From Alphaproteobacteria bacterium (GTDB lineage Bacteria; Pseudomonadota; Alphaproteobacteria; CALKHQ01): DNA of 64,000 bases. The number at the start of each line of letters is the position of its first letter. Position 1 is the first letter of the stretch. Below, one piece after another: positions 17,114 to 25,844 of the stretch. Made by a program: the position numbers and the translations under genes. The stretch spans positions 124,001 to 188,000 of the forward strand of contig JAWKYB010000011.1 of the NCBI GenBank assembly GCA_041396705.1. The letters run 5' to 3'. The notes beneath the pieces were generated by a model. It did not search any database and was not told the origin of the DNA. It was given only the letters and a program-made list of their open reading frames with translations.

Positions 17114-18438
17114 GGTATGGCCACGGCCGGCGCGGTGCGCTCCGGCTCGCGCACGCCCAGCATCAGCAGCCCGCCGACCGCGAACAGCACCACGATCACC
17201 GCCATGCCCAGGCGCTGGCTGTCGGTCGCGGCAGTGACCACGGCCACCAGCGCCGGTCCGACGAAGGAGGTGACCTTGCCCGACAGCGCGAACAGGCCGA
17301 ACATCTCGGTCCGCATCGCGGCCGGCGCCATGTGCGCCATCAGCGAGCGACTGGCCGACTGGATCGGCCCCATGAACACCCCGATCAGCATGGCCAGGAC
17401 ATAGAACATGTCCTTGGATTCGATCACCAGGATCGCGACGCACAGCGCCGCCAGCGCGACGATGCAGATCAGCACCGTGCGCTTCGGGCCGATCCAGTCG
17501 TCGATCCAGGCGAAGCCGAAAGCGCCGATGCCGGCGGTGACGTTGATCAGCACGCCGAACAGCAGCACCTCTTCCAGCGACATGTCGAACGCGCCGGCGG
17601 CATAGATGCCGCCCAGCGCGAACAGCGTGTTGAGCCCGTCGATGTAGATCATGCGGGCGACCAGGAAATGCAGGATGTTGCGATAGCGGCGGACCTGGCG
17701 AAAGGTGCCGACCAGGGCGGCAAAACCCTCGCGCGCGGCCCGGCCCAGCGGCACCCCGGTGCCGTTGCGGTCGGGCGTGAACAGGAACAGCGGGATCGCG
17801 AACAGCGCGAACCACACCGCCACCAGCGGCCCCAGGATGCGCACGTCCTCGGCCTGGGTCTTGTCCAGCCCGAACGGCGGCGTTTCCGGCTGCACGAACA
17901 CCACCAGCGCGACCGCGAGGCAGGCCAGCCCGCCGGCATAGCCCAGCCCCCAGCCCCAGCCGGAGACGCGGCCCAGCCGCTCCTTCGGTACCAGGTCCGG
18001 CAGCATGGCGTTGTAGAACACCGAGACGAACTCGAACGCCAGGTTGCCGAGCCCGGCCAGGATCAGCGCCGGTACCAGCATGCCGGCATCCGGCACCAGG
18101 AACCACAGCGCCGCGCCGGCCAGCACCGCCAGCACGCTGAGCGCGGCCAGCCAGGGCTTGCGGCGGCCGCCGCGGTCGGCGATGGCGCCGACCAGCGGCG
18201 CCAGCAGCGCCAGCGCCAGGCCCGACGCGCTCATCGCCATGCCCCACAGCTCCTGGCCGGTGGTCTCGTCCGGTGCGATGCCCTTGGCGAAATAGGCGGC
18301 GAAGACGAAGGTGACGATCACGGTCGGATAGGGCGAGTTGGCCCAGTCGAACACGCACCAGGCAATCAGGCCGCGGCGGTCCGTCGGCGTCGCCGGACCG
18401 TCGTTGACGCTTGCCGCCTGGTCGGAAACTGTCGCCAT
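17110..18438 (-). CDS. MFS transporter, UMF1/Atg22-like
   Basis: A 442-residue membrane protein with twelve predicted transmembrane segments. It has features of the UMF1/Atg22-like group: an N-terminal WCVFDWANSPYPTVIVTF motif, GAIADRGGRRKPWLA in the loop between helices 2 and 3, and the long FNAMLPDLVPKERLGRVSGWGWGLGYAGG-type helix pair in divergent form. Substrate is unknown; Atg22 exports amino acids from yeast vacuoles, which does not predict the bacterial role. Its stop overlaps the start of hldE. Start ATG 18438. Confidence 0.85.
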   Translation of the reverse strand: MATVSDQAASVNDGPATPTDRRGLIAWCVFDWANSPYPTVIVTFVFAAYFAKGIAPDETTGQELWGMAMSASGLALALLAPLVGAIADRGGRRKPWLAALSVLAVLAGAALWFLVPDAGMLVPALILAGLGNLAFEFVSVFYNAMLPDLVPKERLGRVSGWGWGLGYAGGLACLAVALVVFVQPETPPFGLDKTQAEDVRILGPLVAVWFALFAIPLFLFTPDRNGTGVPLGRAAREGFAALVGTFRQVRRYRNILHFLVARMIYIDGLNTLFALGGIYAAGAFDMSLEEVLLFGVLINVTAGIGAFGFAWIDDWIGPKRTVLICIVALAALCVAILVIESKDMFYVLAMLIGVFMGPIQSASRSLMAHMAPAAMRTEMFGLFALSGKVTSFVGPALVAVVTAATDSQRLGMAVIVVLFAVGGLLMLGVREPERTAPAVAIP

Positions 18439-18522
18439 CGTCCATCCGCCGCTTGCGCGAAGCCGGCCATCCGTGGCGTGTTGCGCAGCGGCGCACACCG
18501 AATCCGGCACGGGAGGCATATC

Positions 18523-18840
18523 ATGCTCGTCACCACCACGCACTCCATTCAGGGCAAGGACATCGACTATCTCGGCCTGGTCAGCGGCGAGGCGATTCTC
18601 GGCGCCAACATCTTCAAGGACCTGTTCGCCGGCATCCGCGACATCGTCGGCGGGCGCTCCGCCGCCTATGAGCAGGAACTGCGCAAGGCCAAGGACACCG
18701 CGATCCGCGAGATGTGCGAGGACGCCGAACGCATGGGCGCCAACGCGGTGATCGGCGTCGACCTGGACTTCGAGACCGTCGGCAGCGGCGGCGGCATGCT
18801 GATGGTCGCCGCCAGCGGCACCGCGGTGCGGCTGCGCTAG
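18523..18840 (+). CDS. YbjQ/UPF0145 family protein (heavy-metal-binding domain)
   Basis: A 105-residue soluble protein of the YbjQ family, complete at the usual length. ATG 18523 follows GGGAGG at 18511. It shows the expected opening TTTHSIQGKDIDYLGLVSGE, the ANIFKDLFAGIRDIVGGRS core, and the end ANAVIGVDLDFETVG then ASGTAVRLR. The family forms ring-like pentamers and is described as a putative heavy-metal-binding domain; cellular function is unknown. Divergent from the MFS-hldE pair. Short pieces resembling its 3' end recur in the repeats downstream. Confidence 0.9.
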   Translation: MLVTTTHSIQGKDIDYLGLVSGEAILGANIFKDLFAGIRDIVGGRSAAYEQELRKAKDTAIREMCEDAERMGANAVIGVDLDFETVGSGGGMLMVAASGTAVRLR

Positions 18841-18843
18841 GCC

Positions 18844-18883
18844 GGACCGCCGGGCGGGCGCCAAGCGCAAGGCGCCTCGGTCC
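18844..18883 (+). terminator. Two-part hairpin after ybjQ
   Basis: An outer stem GGACCG (18844-18849) with CGGTCC (18878-18883) encloses an inner stem GGCGCC (18857-18862) with GGCGCC (18871-18876) and an 8-nt loop. It begins 4 nt after the ybjQ stop. No T tract follows, so it may be a Rho-assisted end or a stabilising 3' structure. Confidence 0.4.
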
Positions 18884-18893
18884 GGGCTCGTTG

Positions 18894-18937
18894 CGTCCTT
18901 CGAGACGGCGTCCTGCGGACGCCTCCTCAGGATGAGG
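18894..18937. repeat. Intergenic palindromic element, solitary copy
   Basis: The 44-bp segment begins CGTCCTTCGAGACG and ends CCTCAGGATGAGG, with a GC-rich hairpin (GGCGTCC...GGACGCC) in its middle. The same outer sequences occur inverted in both units of the tandem repeat at 19082 and 19236. From general knowledge, sequences of this form are dispersed between genes in many alphaproteobacteria. Confidence 0.6.
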
Positions 18938-19033
18938 AACGGTTCGGTCTGCCACCCGGAGCTTGTTCACCTGCAGCGTGCCGCAAGCAGCCGCTGGCGC
19001 TCAAACGGGCCGCCGTGGTCGCACAAGGCGCAT

Positions 19034-19330
19034 CATACCCTCGAACCTGGTCCGCCGGCGCTTCTGCCACCCACTGCCGCTCCTCATCCTGAGGAGCCGC
19101 CCGTCAGGGTGGCGTCTCGAAGGACGCACGCCGGATCGGCGAGATGTGCGCGGATAGCGGCGGCACCGCGGTGCGGCCACGACGTGCCATACCCTCGAAC
19201 CTGGCCCGCCGGCGCTTCTGCCACCCACTGCCGCTCCTCATCCTGAGGAGCCGCCCGTCAGGGTGGCGTCTCGAAGGACGCACGCCGGATCGGCGAGATG
19301 TGCGCGGATGGCGGCGGCACCGCGGTGCGG
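19034..19330. repeat. 154-bp tandem duplication containing the palindromic element
   Basis: Unit 1 (19034-19187) and unit 2 (19188-19330) begin CATACCCTCGAACCTGG/CATACCCTCGAACCTGG and differ at about two positions before diverging near 19330. Each contains CCTCATCCTGAGGAG...GTCTCGAAGGACG, the inverse of the element at 18894-18937, then GCGAGATGTGCG and GGCACCGCGGTGCGG, strings also found in the 3' part of ybjQ. The whole interval 18841-19499 holds no credible gene; it is made of these repeats and GC-rich spacer. Confidence 0.8.
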
Positions 19331-19499
19331 TTGGCCGGGCCGCCTGTGCGTTTCGTCATTGTCCGGCAAAGGTTTTGCAGGCAAGATGCGGGCGTTGCCG
19401 TCGCCGGTTCTGGCGGCGGAGTCCTTTCACCCGCGGCCGCAATGGCCGTCTGTCCGCGCCGGGCCGGCCCCCGGGGCGGCTCCAGCCCGGTGAGCGCCG

Positions 19500-20248
19500 A
19501 TGGCGGATCGACCGATGAACCTGCCGCTGGGGCGTGCGCCCGGCGTCGACCAGCAGGCCTCGCTCGTGCGGGCGTTCCTGGAGGACATCCGGGAGCTGGG
19601 CTATGCCGCTCTCGATGCGCGTTCTGCGTCGACCCGCAGACGCTGGACGACCCGGTGCGCGACGGCAACTGGGCGATCGCCAGCTACGATTTCGGGCTGA
19701 TCCGCGACTATGTCGCGTCCGGCATGGCCGCGCTGTGCCCGGCGCTGGTCGAGGCCGGGCGCAGCCTCAGGCCCTATGACTATGTGGCGCTGCTGGAGGC
19801 ACATGCGCAACGCCTCGGCCCGCTGGCAGAAGCGCCTGTTGTGGCTGTTCGGCGTGCGCCACGCCTGGATCGTGCCGATGAGCTCGGTCGGCTACCTGAA
19901 GGGCGTCACCGTCTACATGGCCGGGCGCGGCAAGGCCGCCGAGGACCGGTTCCACGCCACCCGCGACCAGGTGCACCTGCGGGCGATCCACTTCTTCGCC
20001 GAGCTGAGGCGACCGCGCCGACGGTTCCCGACGAGGCGACCGGCGCGGCGTTGCAGGCCGGGCCGCTGAGCGCGCGCGAGGCGGAATGCCTGCGCTGGGC
20101 GGGCGAGGGCAAGACCAACGCCGAGATCGCCATCATCCTGGCGATCTCCGAGAACACCGTGCGCTATCACTTCAAGAACATCTTCGGCAAGCTGGGCGCC
20201 ACCTCGCGCGCGCAGGCGGTGAGCCTGTTCGGTCTTCGCCGAGGCTGA
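19500..20248 (+). pseudogene. LuxR-type autoinducer-domain regulator, broken by frameshifts
   Basis: The protein can only be read by changing frame three times. The start (ATG 19500 or 19515) gives the N-terminal helix ASLVRAFLEDIRELGYAALDA. A second frame from about 19625 gives FCVDPQTLDDPVRDGNWAIA and LIRDYVASGMAA, and a third from about 19810 gives RWQKRLLWLFGVRHAWIVPM. The second frame then returns near 20010 and ends with a LuxR HTH: LSAREAECLRWAGEGKTNAEIA, then ISENTVRYHFKNIFGKL. Together this is an acyl-homoserine-lactone-type sensing domain plus HTH of about 245 residues. No luxI-like synthase is in the window. Either a decaying regulator or sequence errors. Confidence 0.75.
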
Positions 20249-20393
20249 CCCGGCAGACCGCGGCACCCCCGACACGGAGCACAGCCTAGCAGCCAGTGCC
20301 GCGCCGCGACCCTACCCGGACGGGTAGGTGACACTCGCCACTGCATATCCAGTCTGCTCGCCATTGTCGGCCGGCGGACAGGTGGGGGACTGC

Positions 20394-22401
20394 ATGGAAA
20401 CGGGACGGAGCGCGACGGCATGCCGGCGGCTGGCCCTGGCCGCGGCCATTCTGGCGGGCGGCCTCGCCGTGTCGGGCGAGGCGAAGGCGCTGTCGAGCGG
20501 CTGCACCACCTTGTAGGGCAAGGTCGACACGGTCACGCCGGTGCGGGCGCGTTCACCGTGCAGATCGACGGCGGCGCGCTGTTCACGCTGGAGCCGGGCG
20601 AGGTGCTGACCATCCGCGCCAACGTGCCCGCCGGCACCAATGTCACGATCACGACGCCGGCCGGATCGGTGAACTACGACAACTCCGGCGGCGGCGCGGC
20701 GGTAGACTTCCAGCAGTCCATCGCGGTCGGCGATTCCGGCGGCGCCGTCGTCGGCGCGATCACGGTATCCGGCAACGCAGCGGTGGGCGGGCAGACCATC
20801 ACCATCACCTTCAACTGCGGCGCCGGCGGCCTGGACAACGCACAGCAGGCGGCCGACCAGATCCAGAACGTGATCCAGAGCATCGTGCCGGGCGGTGCCA
20901 ACGGCGGCGACCTGATCGCCGACTTCGCCATCCCGTTCGAAAGCCCGCTGAACCGTATCGGCATCCACGCCCCAAGCTTCCGCGGCGACCCGTGCATCGA
21001 AGAGATACGCCGCCTTGAACAGGCCATTCGGGCCGCGCAAGCAGCGCGGGAGACTGCCATTGATCGCGTCAGCAACGCCGAAGATGCGTTGCTCCGGGCA
21101 ATCGATGCCAAGGTTGCAGCCGAAGCCGAGGCTCGGTCAGCGGCGTCTAGCCTGTTAACTGAAACGCCGATAAGGTCCGCATTCGACGATCAAAGCGATC
21201 AAGATGCCGCGATCATTACGGCCCGAGACGCTCTGCCGCCGGAGGCGCAGGTGCGGCAGGCGGCAGTGGACGCCGATGCCGCCCAGGCGCGCCAGCGCGG
21301 ACTTGGCGGACGCGCAGACCCGGCTGGAGCGTACGAAACCGCAGCGGAGCAGATCCAAGCCCAGATTGACCAGTTGGACGCCCAGCTGGAAGCAGCCTTC
21401 GCCCGTCCGGGCGTTGAAGATGCCTTTGCCGGCGATCATGACGGCAGCATCCAGATCGCGGCCGCCGACGGGACGGCAACCGACATCGGGTTGCTGCGCG
21501 TCACCTTGGACGACTCGTCGGCCGGCGGCCGCATTGCCGGCAGCTTCAACCTGCTCGCCATGCGACAGCAGGCTCAAGCCGCGGGTGACACCTTGCCTGG
21601 CTTGCTCGGCGACCAGAAGTTCAACGCCTGGGTCAGCGGCGGTATCACCCTGCACCGGGACAACCGCGAGGGCCTGGCCAGGACGGCGAAACCGTGACCG
21701 TGGCCGGCGGCGCGAGCTACCTGATCGATCCGGCCGTCAACCTGGGCGGTGCCCCCGCGTTTCGGGCGTACCGACCGCTCCGGCGCCACCGGCACCACCG
21801 CGGTCGACACCTGGTCGCTCGGCGCCTTTGCCCAGACCCGGCTCGACGAGCAGGTCTTTCTCGACGCGATGGTGTCCTACTCGCTGCTGGCGATCGACGC
21901 CCGCTTCGACCAGAACGGGGCCGGTGCGACCGGCTCGACCGAGGCCCGCTCGCTCGGCGCGCGCGCAGCTCAAGGTCCGGCGTGATGCCGCTGGCGGACT
22001 GGCAGATATCGCCCAGCATCGGTGCCGGCATCGTCGACGTCGACCGCGATGCCTTCACCGCATCCGACGGCACCCGCATCGGCGGCGCGCGTTCGACCCA
22101 GCTGTCGCTGAATGCGGCCTTGAACGTCGGCACCAGCTTCAGTGGTGACTTCGGCGCCGACGGCAGCGCGGTCTACGCCCTGCATTTCGGCCTGTCGGGC
22201 TTCGCCAATGTCGGCCGCTCGATGGCGCTGACCGGCGCGGCCGGCACGGTCAACGAAAGCGATCGGTTCGGTCTCGGCGCCAATGCCGGCCTGGATGCGA
22301 CCTTCGACAGCGGCGCGACGGTTGGGTTCAATGCCGGCGTCGGCGGCCTGACCGGGGACCAGAAGAGCTATTCGCTGACCGCCTGGTTCTCGCCGTTCTG
22401 A
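20394..22401 (+). pseudogene. Autotransporter-like surface protein, broken by a stop codon and several frameshifts
   Basis: ATG 20394, behind GGTGGGGG, opens a signal peptide ending in GEAKA. An in-frame TAG follows at 20514-20516. The frame then shifts to one encoding a passenger with TVQIDGGALFTLEPGE, then GNAAVGGQTITITFNC, and a long Ala/Glu/Arg coiled coil at about 21000-21400. The C-terminal barrel (FNAWVSGGITLHRDN, TWSLGAFAQTRLDEQVFLDA, QISPSIGAGIVDVDRD, ending LTAWFSPF) needs frame changes near 21690, 21750 and 21970. The intact protein would be about 660 residues with an outer-membrane beta-domain ending in Phe. The region below 50 bp around each break shows no mobile DNA. Confidence 0.7.
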
Positions 22402-22425
22402 GGGGGGCGGAACGGCAGCGGGGAT

Positions 22426-22501
22426 CCCGGGTGGGGCGGGCTGTGGGGCGTCGGCATCGGCCATGGCGGCCGCGCGACGCGGGCGTCCCGCTCCACCCGG
22501 G
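22426..22501. repeat. Long inverted repeat between convergent genes
   Basis: CCCGGGTGGGGCGGG at 22426-22440 is complementary to CCCGCTCCACCCGGG at 22487-22501 in 14 of 15 positions, around a 46-nt GC-rich spacer. It lies between the autotransporter-like gene and the convergent TRAP gene, where it could stop transcription from both sides or be a dispersed palindrome. Confidence 0.55.
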
Positions 22502-22526
22502 CTTTCCGGCCCCGGACGGGCCGGGC

Positions 22527-23611
22527 TCAGACGTTGCGGATCTGCAGCATCGCCTGGTCGGACCAGCGGCTCCACTCGATCGCCTGGGCGCGATAGGCCT
22601 GGTAGGCGTCGTTGACCTTGGTCGACATGGCGTCGGTGGCGGCGACGTCGGCGATCACCGCTTCCGAGGTCGTGCGCATGGCGTCGATCACGACTTCCGG
22701 CCACATCCTGAGCTCGACCTGGTTCTCCTCCACCAGCGGCTTCAGCGAGACGATGTTGTTGAACTGGAAGTCGGCGATGGCGGTGGCGGTGCTGGCGCGG
22801 GCGACCGCGGCGACCAGGTCCTTCAGGTCGTCGGGCAGCGCGTCATAGGACGCCTGGTTGGCCGAGAATTCCAGCGACGGCCCGGCCTCGTGGAACGAGG
22901 GCTGGTAGTAGTACTTGGCGATGCGCTGCAGGCCGAAGGCGAGGTCGTTCCAGGGCCCGACCCACTCCGCCGCGTCGATCACGCCGGTGTCGAGCGCAGT
23001 GAAGATCTCGCCGGGCGGCATCAGCACCACCTGGGCGCCGAGCCGGTTCATCACCTCGCCGCCCAGGCCGGCGATGCGGAACTTCAGGCCCTGGTGGCAC
23101 CGTCGAGCGTGTTGATTTCCTTGCGGAACCAGCCGCCGGCCTGCACGCCGCTGGAGCCGGCGTAGAACGGCTTGACCCCGAACGGGGCATAGGCCTCCTC
23201 CCACAACGCCTGGCCGTCGCCGAAATAGATCCAGCCCATGAACTCGTTGGCGGTCAGCCCGAACGGTACGCCGGTGAACCAGGTGAAGGCCTGGCTCTTG
23301 CCGACCCAGTAGTAGGGGGTGCCGTGCAGGCAGTCGGCGTTGCCGGCGGAGACCGCGTCGAACGCCTCGAACGGCGGCACCAGCTCGCCGGCGGCGAACA
23401 GGTTCACGGTCAGCCGGCCGCCGGACAGGCTGGTGATCATGTCGGCAGCGCGCTGCGCGTTGACGCCGACGCCGGGCGCGCCCTTCGGCCATGGCGTCAC
23501 CATGGTCCACTCGATCCGTTCCTGCGCGATCGCCGGCTTCGGCAAGTGCGAGGCGGCGGCGATGCCGGCGGCGGCGCCGGTGGCACCGGCGAGAAATGTC
23601 TCGCGTTGCAT
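22527..23611 (-). pseudogene. TRAP transporter substrate-binding protein (DctP/TAXI-like), one frameshift
   Basis: The first half, from ATG 23611 to about 23095, carries a Tat-like/Sec leader (FLAGATGAAAGIAAASHLPKP) and WTMVTPWPKGAPG, then KSQAFTWFTGVPFGLTANEF. The second half continues one frame over from about 23092 with GLKFRIAGLGGEVMNRLGAQ and GEIFTALDTGVIDAAEWVGP, the ligand-contact block of DctP proteins. A single missing base in the CCAGGGC context (GCCCTGG at 23088-23094 on the + strand) explains the break; the restored join reads TLDGATKGLKFRIAG. Restored length is about 360 residues, normal for the family. No DctQ/DctM membrane subunits are adjacent, so it is an orphan here. Confidence 0.85.
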
Positions 23612-23785
23612 CTGGTCGGTCCCTTCTCTTTCAGACGGCCGCCGGCCGGCGACGCACGGCTGCTCGTAGAGTAACGGATGGAAGGGGTCCGGCGGATCGC
23701 GAAATTTTGGCGCGGGTGGCGCCGTCAGCCTTCGCGAACAGCACCAGGTCGACCTCGGAGCATGCGGCCGTGGTGACGGCTGAAG

Positions 23786-24394
23786 CTAGCCGGGAATCAC
23801 CTGCATCAGGGCAAATCCCCGCGGCTCGAGGAAGTCGAGCACGGCGCGATAGCCAGGTTGGCCTTGGTAGACCGGGTGCAGCGACGCCTCGACCTGGATG
23901 CCGGCGGTCTCCGCCAGCCGGTCGCCGGCGCCGGTCAGTACCGCCAGGTCGAAGCCCTGGGTGTCGGACTTGAGGAACACGCGCGCGCCCGCCGGCACCA
24001 ACTCGGACCACAACGCGTCGAGCCGGAAGAGCGGCACGGTCTCGGTCGCGACGAAGCGGTCGGACTCGAAGTGCTGGGCGCTCTCGGCGGTGAAGGGCAG
24101 GGCGGAGCTCATGTCGCTGGCGGCCGAGATGTTGAGCGCGATCGTGCCCGCTTCGGCGCCGACGGCACAGCGCGGCGCGACCTGCCACAGCGGGTCGGCG
24201 CCGGCGGCCTGCCGCAGCGCGGCATGGGCGGCCGCCTGCGGCTCGAACGAGACGATGCGCCCGCCGTAGCCGGCGCCGCGCAGGCCCAGCGCGTACTGGC
24301 CGACATTGGCGCCGACGTCGAGGACCAGGTCGATGCGATGGCGGGCGAGCAGGAAGGCGGTCTGCGCCCGCGGCTCGGCCAGGCGCTGGCTCAT
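23786..24394 (-). CDS. FkbM-family methyltransferase
   Basis: A 202-residue SAM-dependent methyltransferase with DVGANVGQYALGLRGAGY at the cofactor site, RIVSFEPQ, and DTQGFDLAVL. Its ATG overlaps the rnhA stop (ATGA), so it is the last gene of the ispH-thrB-rnhA string. It stops right after ALMQVIPG. A neighbouring frame downstream (to about 23730) reads SEVDLVLFAKAD, which looks like the missing FkbM C-terminal strand, so a one-base indel near 23788 may have cut the protein by about a dozen or more residues. FkbM proteins methylate hydroxyl groups on sugars, lipids or small molecules; the target here is unknown. Confidence 0.82.
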   Translation of the reverse strand: MSQRLAEPRAQTAFLLARHRIDLVLDVGANVGQYALGLRGAGYGGRIVSFEPQAAAHAALRQAAGADPLWQVAPRCAVGAEAGTIALNISAASDMSSALPFTAESAQHFESDRFVATETVPLFRLDALWSELVPAGARVFLKSDTQGFDLAVLTGAGDRLAETAGIQVEASLHPVYQGQPGYRAVLDFLEPRGFALMQVIPG

Positions 24395-24894
24395 GCCGCG
24401 TCGGTCTTGGCGGCCGGCCCGCCGCCGCGGCCCGGGATGGCGGCGCGGGCCAGCGCATCGGCGCGCTCGTTCTCGGCATGGCCGTTGTGCGCCTTGACCC
24501 ATTGCCAGCGCACCTTGTGGCCCGCCGCCGCGGCCTCCAGCCGCTTCCACAGGTCGTCGTTCTTCACCGGCTTGTTCGCCGCGGTCTTCCAGCCGCGCGC
24601 CTTCCACCGCGGCATCCATTTGGTGATGCCGTCGTGCAGGTACATGCTGTCGGTATGGACCACGATCGCCACCGGCCGGGTGATCGCCTCCAGCGCGGCG
24701 ATCGCCGCCATCAGCTCCATCCGGTTGTTGGTGGTCTCGGCCGCGCCGCCGCTCAGTTCCTTCTCCACGCCCTTGAAGCGCAGGATCGCGCCCCAGCCGC
24801 CGGGGCCGGGATTGCCGCTGCAGGCGCCGTCGGTGAAGGCGTGGACCGTGGCCGCGTCGTCAGCCAACGCAGCATTCCTCGGCGCTGAGCCCAT
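24391..24894 (-). CDS. rnhA: Ribonuclease HI
   Basis: A 167-residue RNase H that removes RNA from RNA/DNA hybrids. The four acidic catalytic residues are visible: Asp in AFTDGACSGNPGPGGWGA, Glu in NRMELMAAI, Asp in VHTDSMYLHDGI and Asp in NERADALARAA. The handle region WKTAANKPVKNDDLW and the histidine in KAHNGHAENE are present. The C-terminal tail is short and low-complexity. The ATG at 24894 overlaps the end of thrB by 35 bp, a common gene order in alphaproteobacteria. Confidence 0.94.
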   Translation of the reverse strand: MGSAPRNAALADDAATVHAFTDGACSGNPGPGGWGAILRFKGVEKELSGGAAETTNNRMELMAAIAALEAITRPVAIVVHTDSMYLHDGITKWMPRWKARGWKTAANKPVKNDDLWKRLEAAAAGHKVRWQWVKAHNGHAENERADALARAAIPGRGGGPAAKTDAA

Positions 24895-25843
24895 AGTCCT
24901 GCGGGTCGGCGACCTGGGCGTGGAAGCGCAGCTTGCGCAGATACTCCAGCGGGTCCTTCGGCTTCACCAGCGCGCCGGGCGGCGTGTTCAGCCAGTCGTA
25001 GAGCCGGGTCAGCAGGAAGCGCAGCGCCGCGCCCCGTGCCAGCAGCGGCAGCGCGGCGAGTTCCGCCACGGTCAGCGGCCGGCGGCGGACATAGGCGCCG
25101 AGCAGGCGGCGCGCCTTGGTCACGTTGAAGCTGGTGTCGTTCTCGAAGCACCAGGCGTTCAGGCATACCGCCACGTCGTAGGCCAGGAAGTCGGTACAGG
25201 CGAAATAGAAGTCGATCACGCCCGACAGCGCGTCGCCCAGGAAGAAGACGTTGTCGGGGAACAGGTCGGCGTGGATGACGCCGACCGGCAGGTCCGCCGG
25301 CCACGCACCCTCCAGCAGGTCGAGCTCGGCGTCCAGCGTCGCGATCAGGCCGCGGGCGACGCTGTCGCCGTCGGCGCGGCAGGCGTCCAGCAGCGGCCGC
25401 CAGCCCGGCACCGACAGCGCGTTCGTGCGGGTGATGGTGAAGTCGGCCGCCGCCAGGTGCATGTCGGCCAGCGCGGTGCCGACGCCGGCGCAATGCACCG
25501 GCAGCACCCGGCGCGGCCACAGCCCGCGCAGGAAGCTGATGATCGCGGCGGGACGGCCGGCCAGCCGGCGCAGGCTGTGCCCGTCGCGGCCGGGGATCGG
25601 GGTCGGGCACGAGAAGCCCTTGGCGGCCAGGTGCTCCATCAGGCCGAGGAAGAACGGCAGGTCCGCCTCCTCGACCCGCTTCTCGTAGAGGGTCAGGATG
25701 TACTGGCCGGTGGTGGTGATCAGCAGGTAGTTGGAATTCTCCACCCCCTCGGCGATGCCCTTGGCCGACACCACCTCGCCGATCGCGTATTCGGCGAGGA
25801 AGGCGGCCAGGTCCTCGTCGCTGACTTCGGTGTAGACCGCCAT
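24860..25843 (-). CDS. thrB: Homoserine kinase (APH-fold ThrB type)
   Basis: A 327-residue kinase of the aminoglycoside-phosphotransferase fold used for homoserine kinase in alphaproteobacteria. It begins MAVYTEVSDEDLAAFLAEY. It has EGVENSNYLL at the nucleotide loop, the catalytic HADLFPDNVF, the metal-binding IDFYFACTDFLAYD and the C-terminal RLYDWLN. It phosphorylates homoserine in threonine synthesis. It starts 1 nt after the ispH stop and overlaps rnhA, so the three genes form one transcription unit. Confidence 0.93.
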   Translation of the reverse strand: MAVYTEVSDEDLAAFLAEYAIGEVVSAKGIAEGVENSNYLLITTTGQYILTLYEKRVEEADLPFFLGLMEHLAAKGFSCPTPIPGRDGHSLRRLAGRPAAIISFLRGLWPRRVLPVHCAGVGTALADMHLAAADFTITRTNALSVPGWRPLLDACRADGDSVARGLIATLDAELDLLEGAWPADLPVGVIHADLFPDNVFFLGDALSGVIDFYFACTDFLAYDVAVCLNAWCFENDTSFNVTKARRLLGAYVRRRPLTVAELAALPLLARGAALRFLLTRLYDWLNTPPGALVKPKDPLEYLRKLRFHAQVADPQDYGLSAEECCVG

Positions 25844-25844
25844 G

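Noticed and set aside
15629..18496. 955-codon frame that seems to fuse another protein to HldE
   Set aside because: The first 460 codons are antisense-like shadow of the MFS gene; HldE homology starts at the GTG at 17113.
18841..19330. Insertion sequence remnant
   Set aside because: No transposase-like frame and no flanking target duplication; the structure is better explained by a dispersed palindrome and a local tandem duplication.
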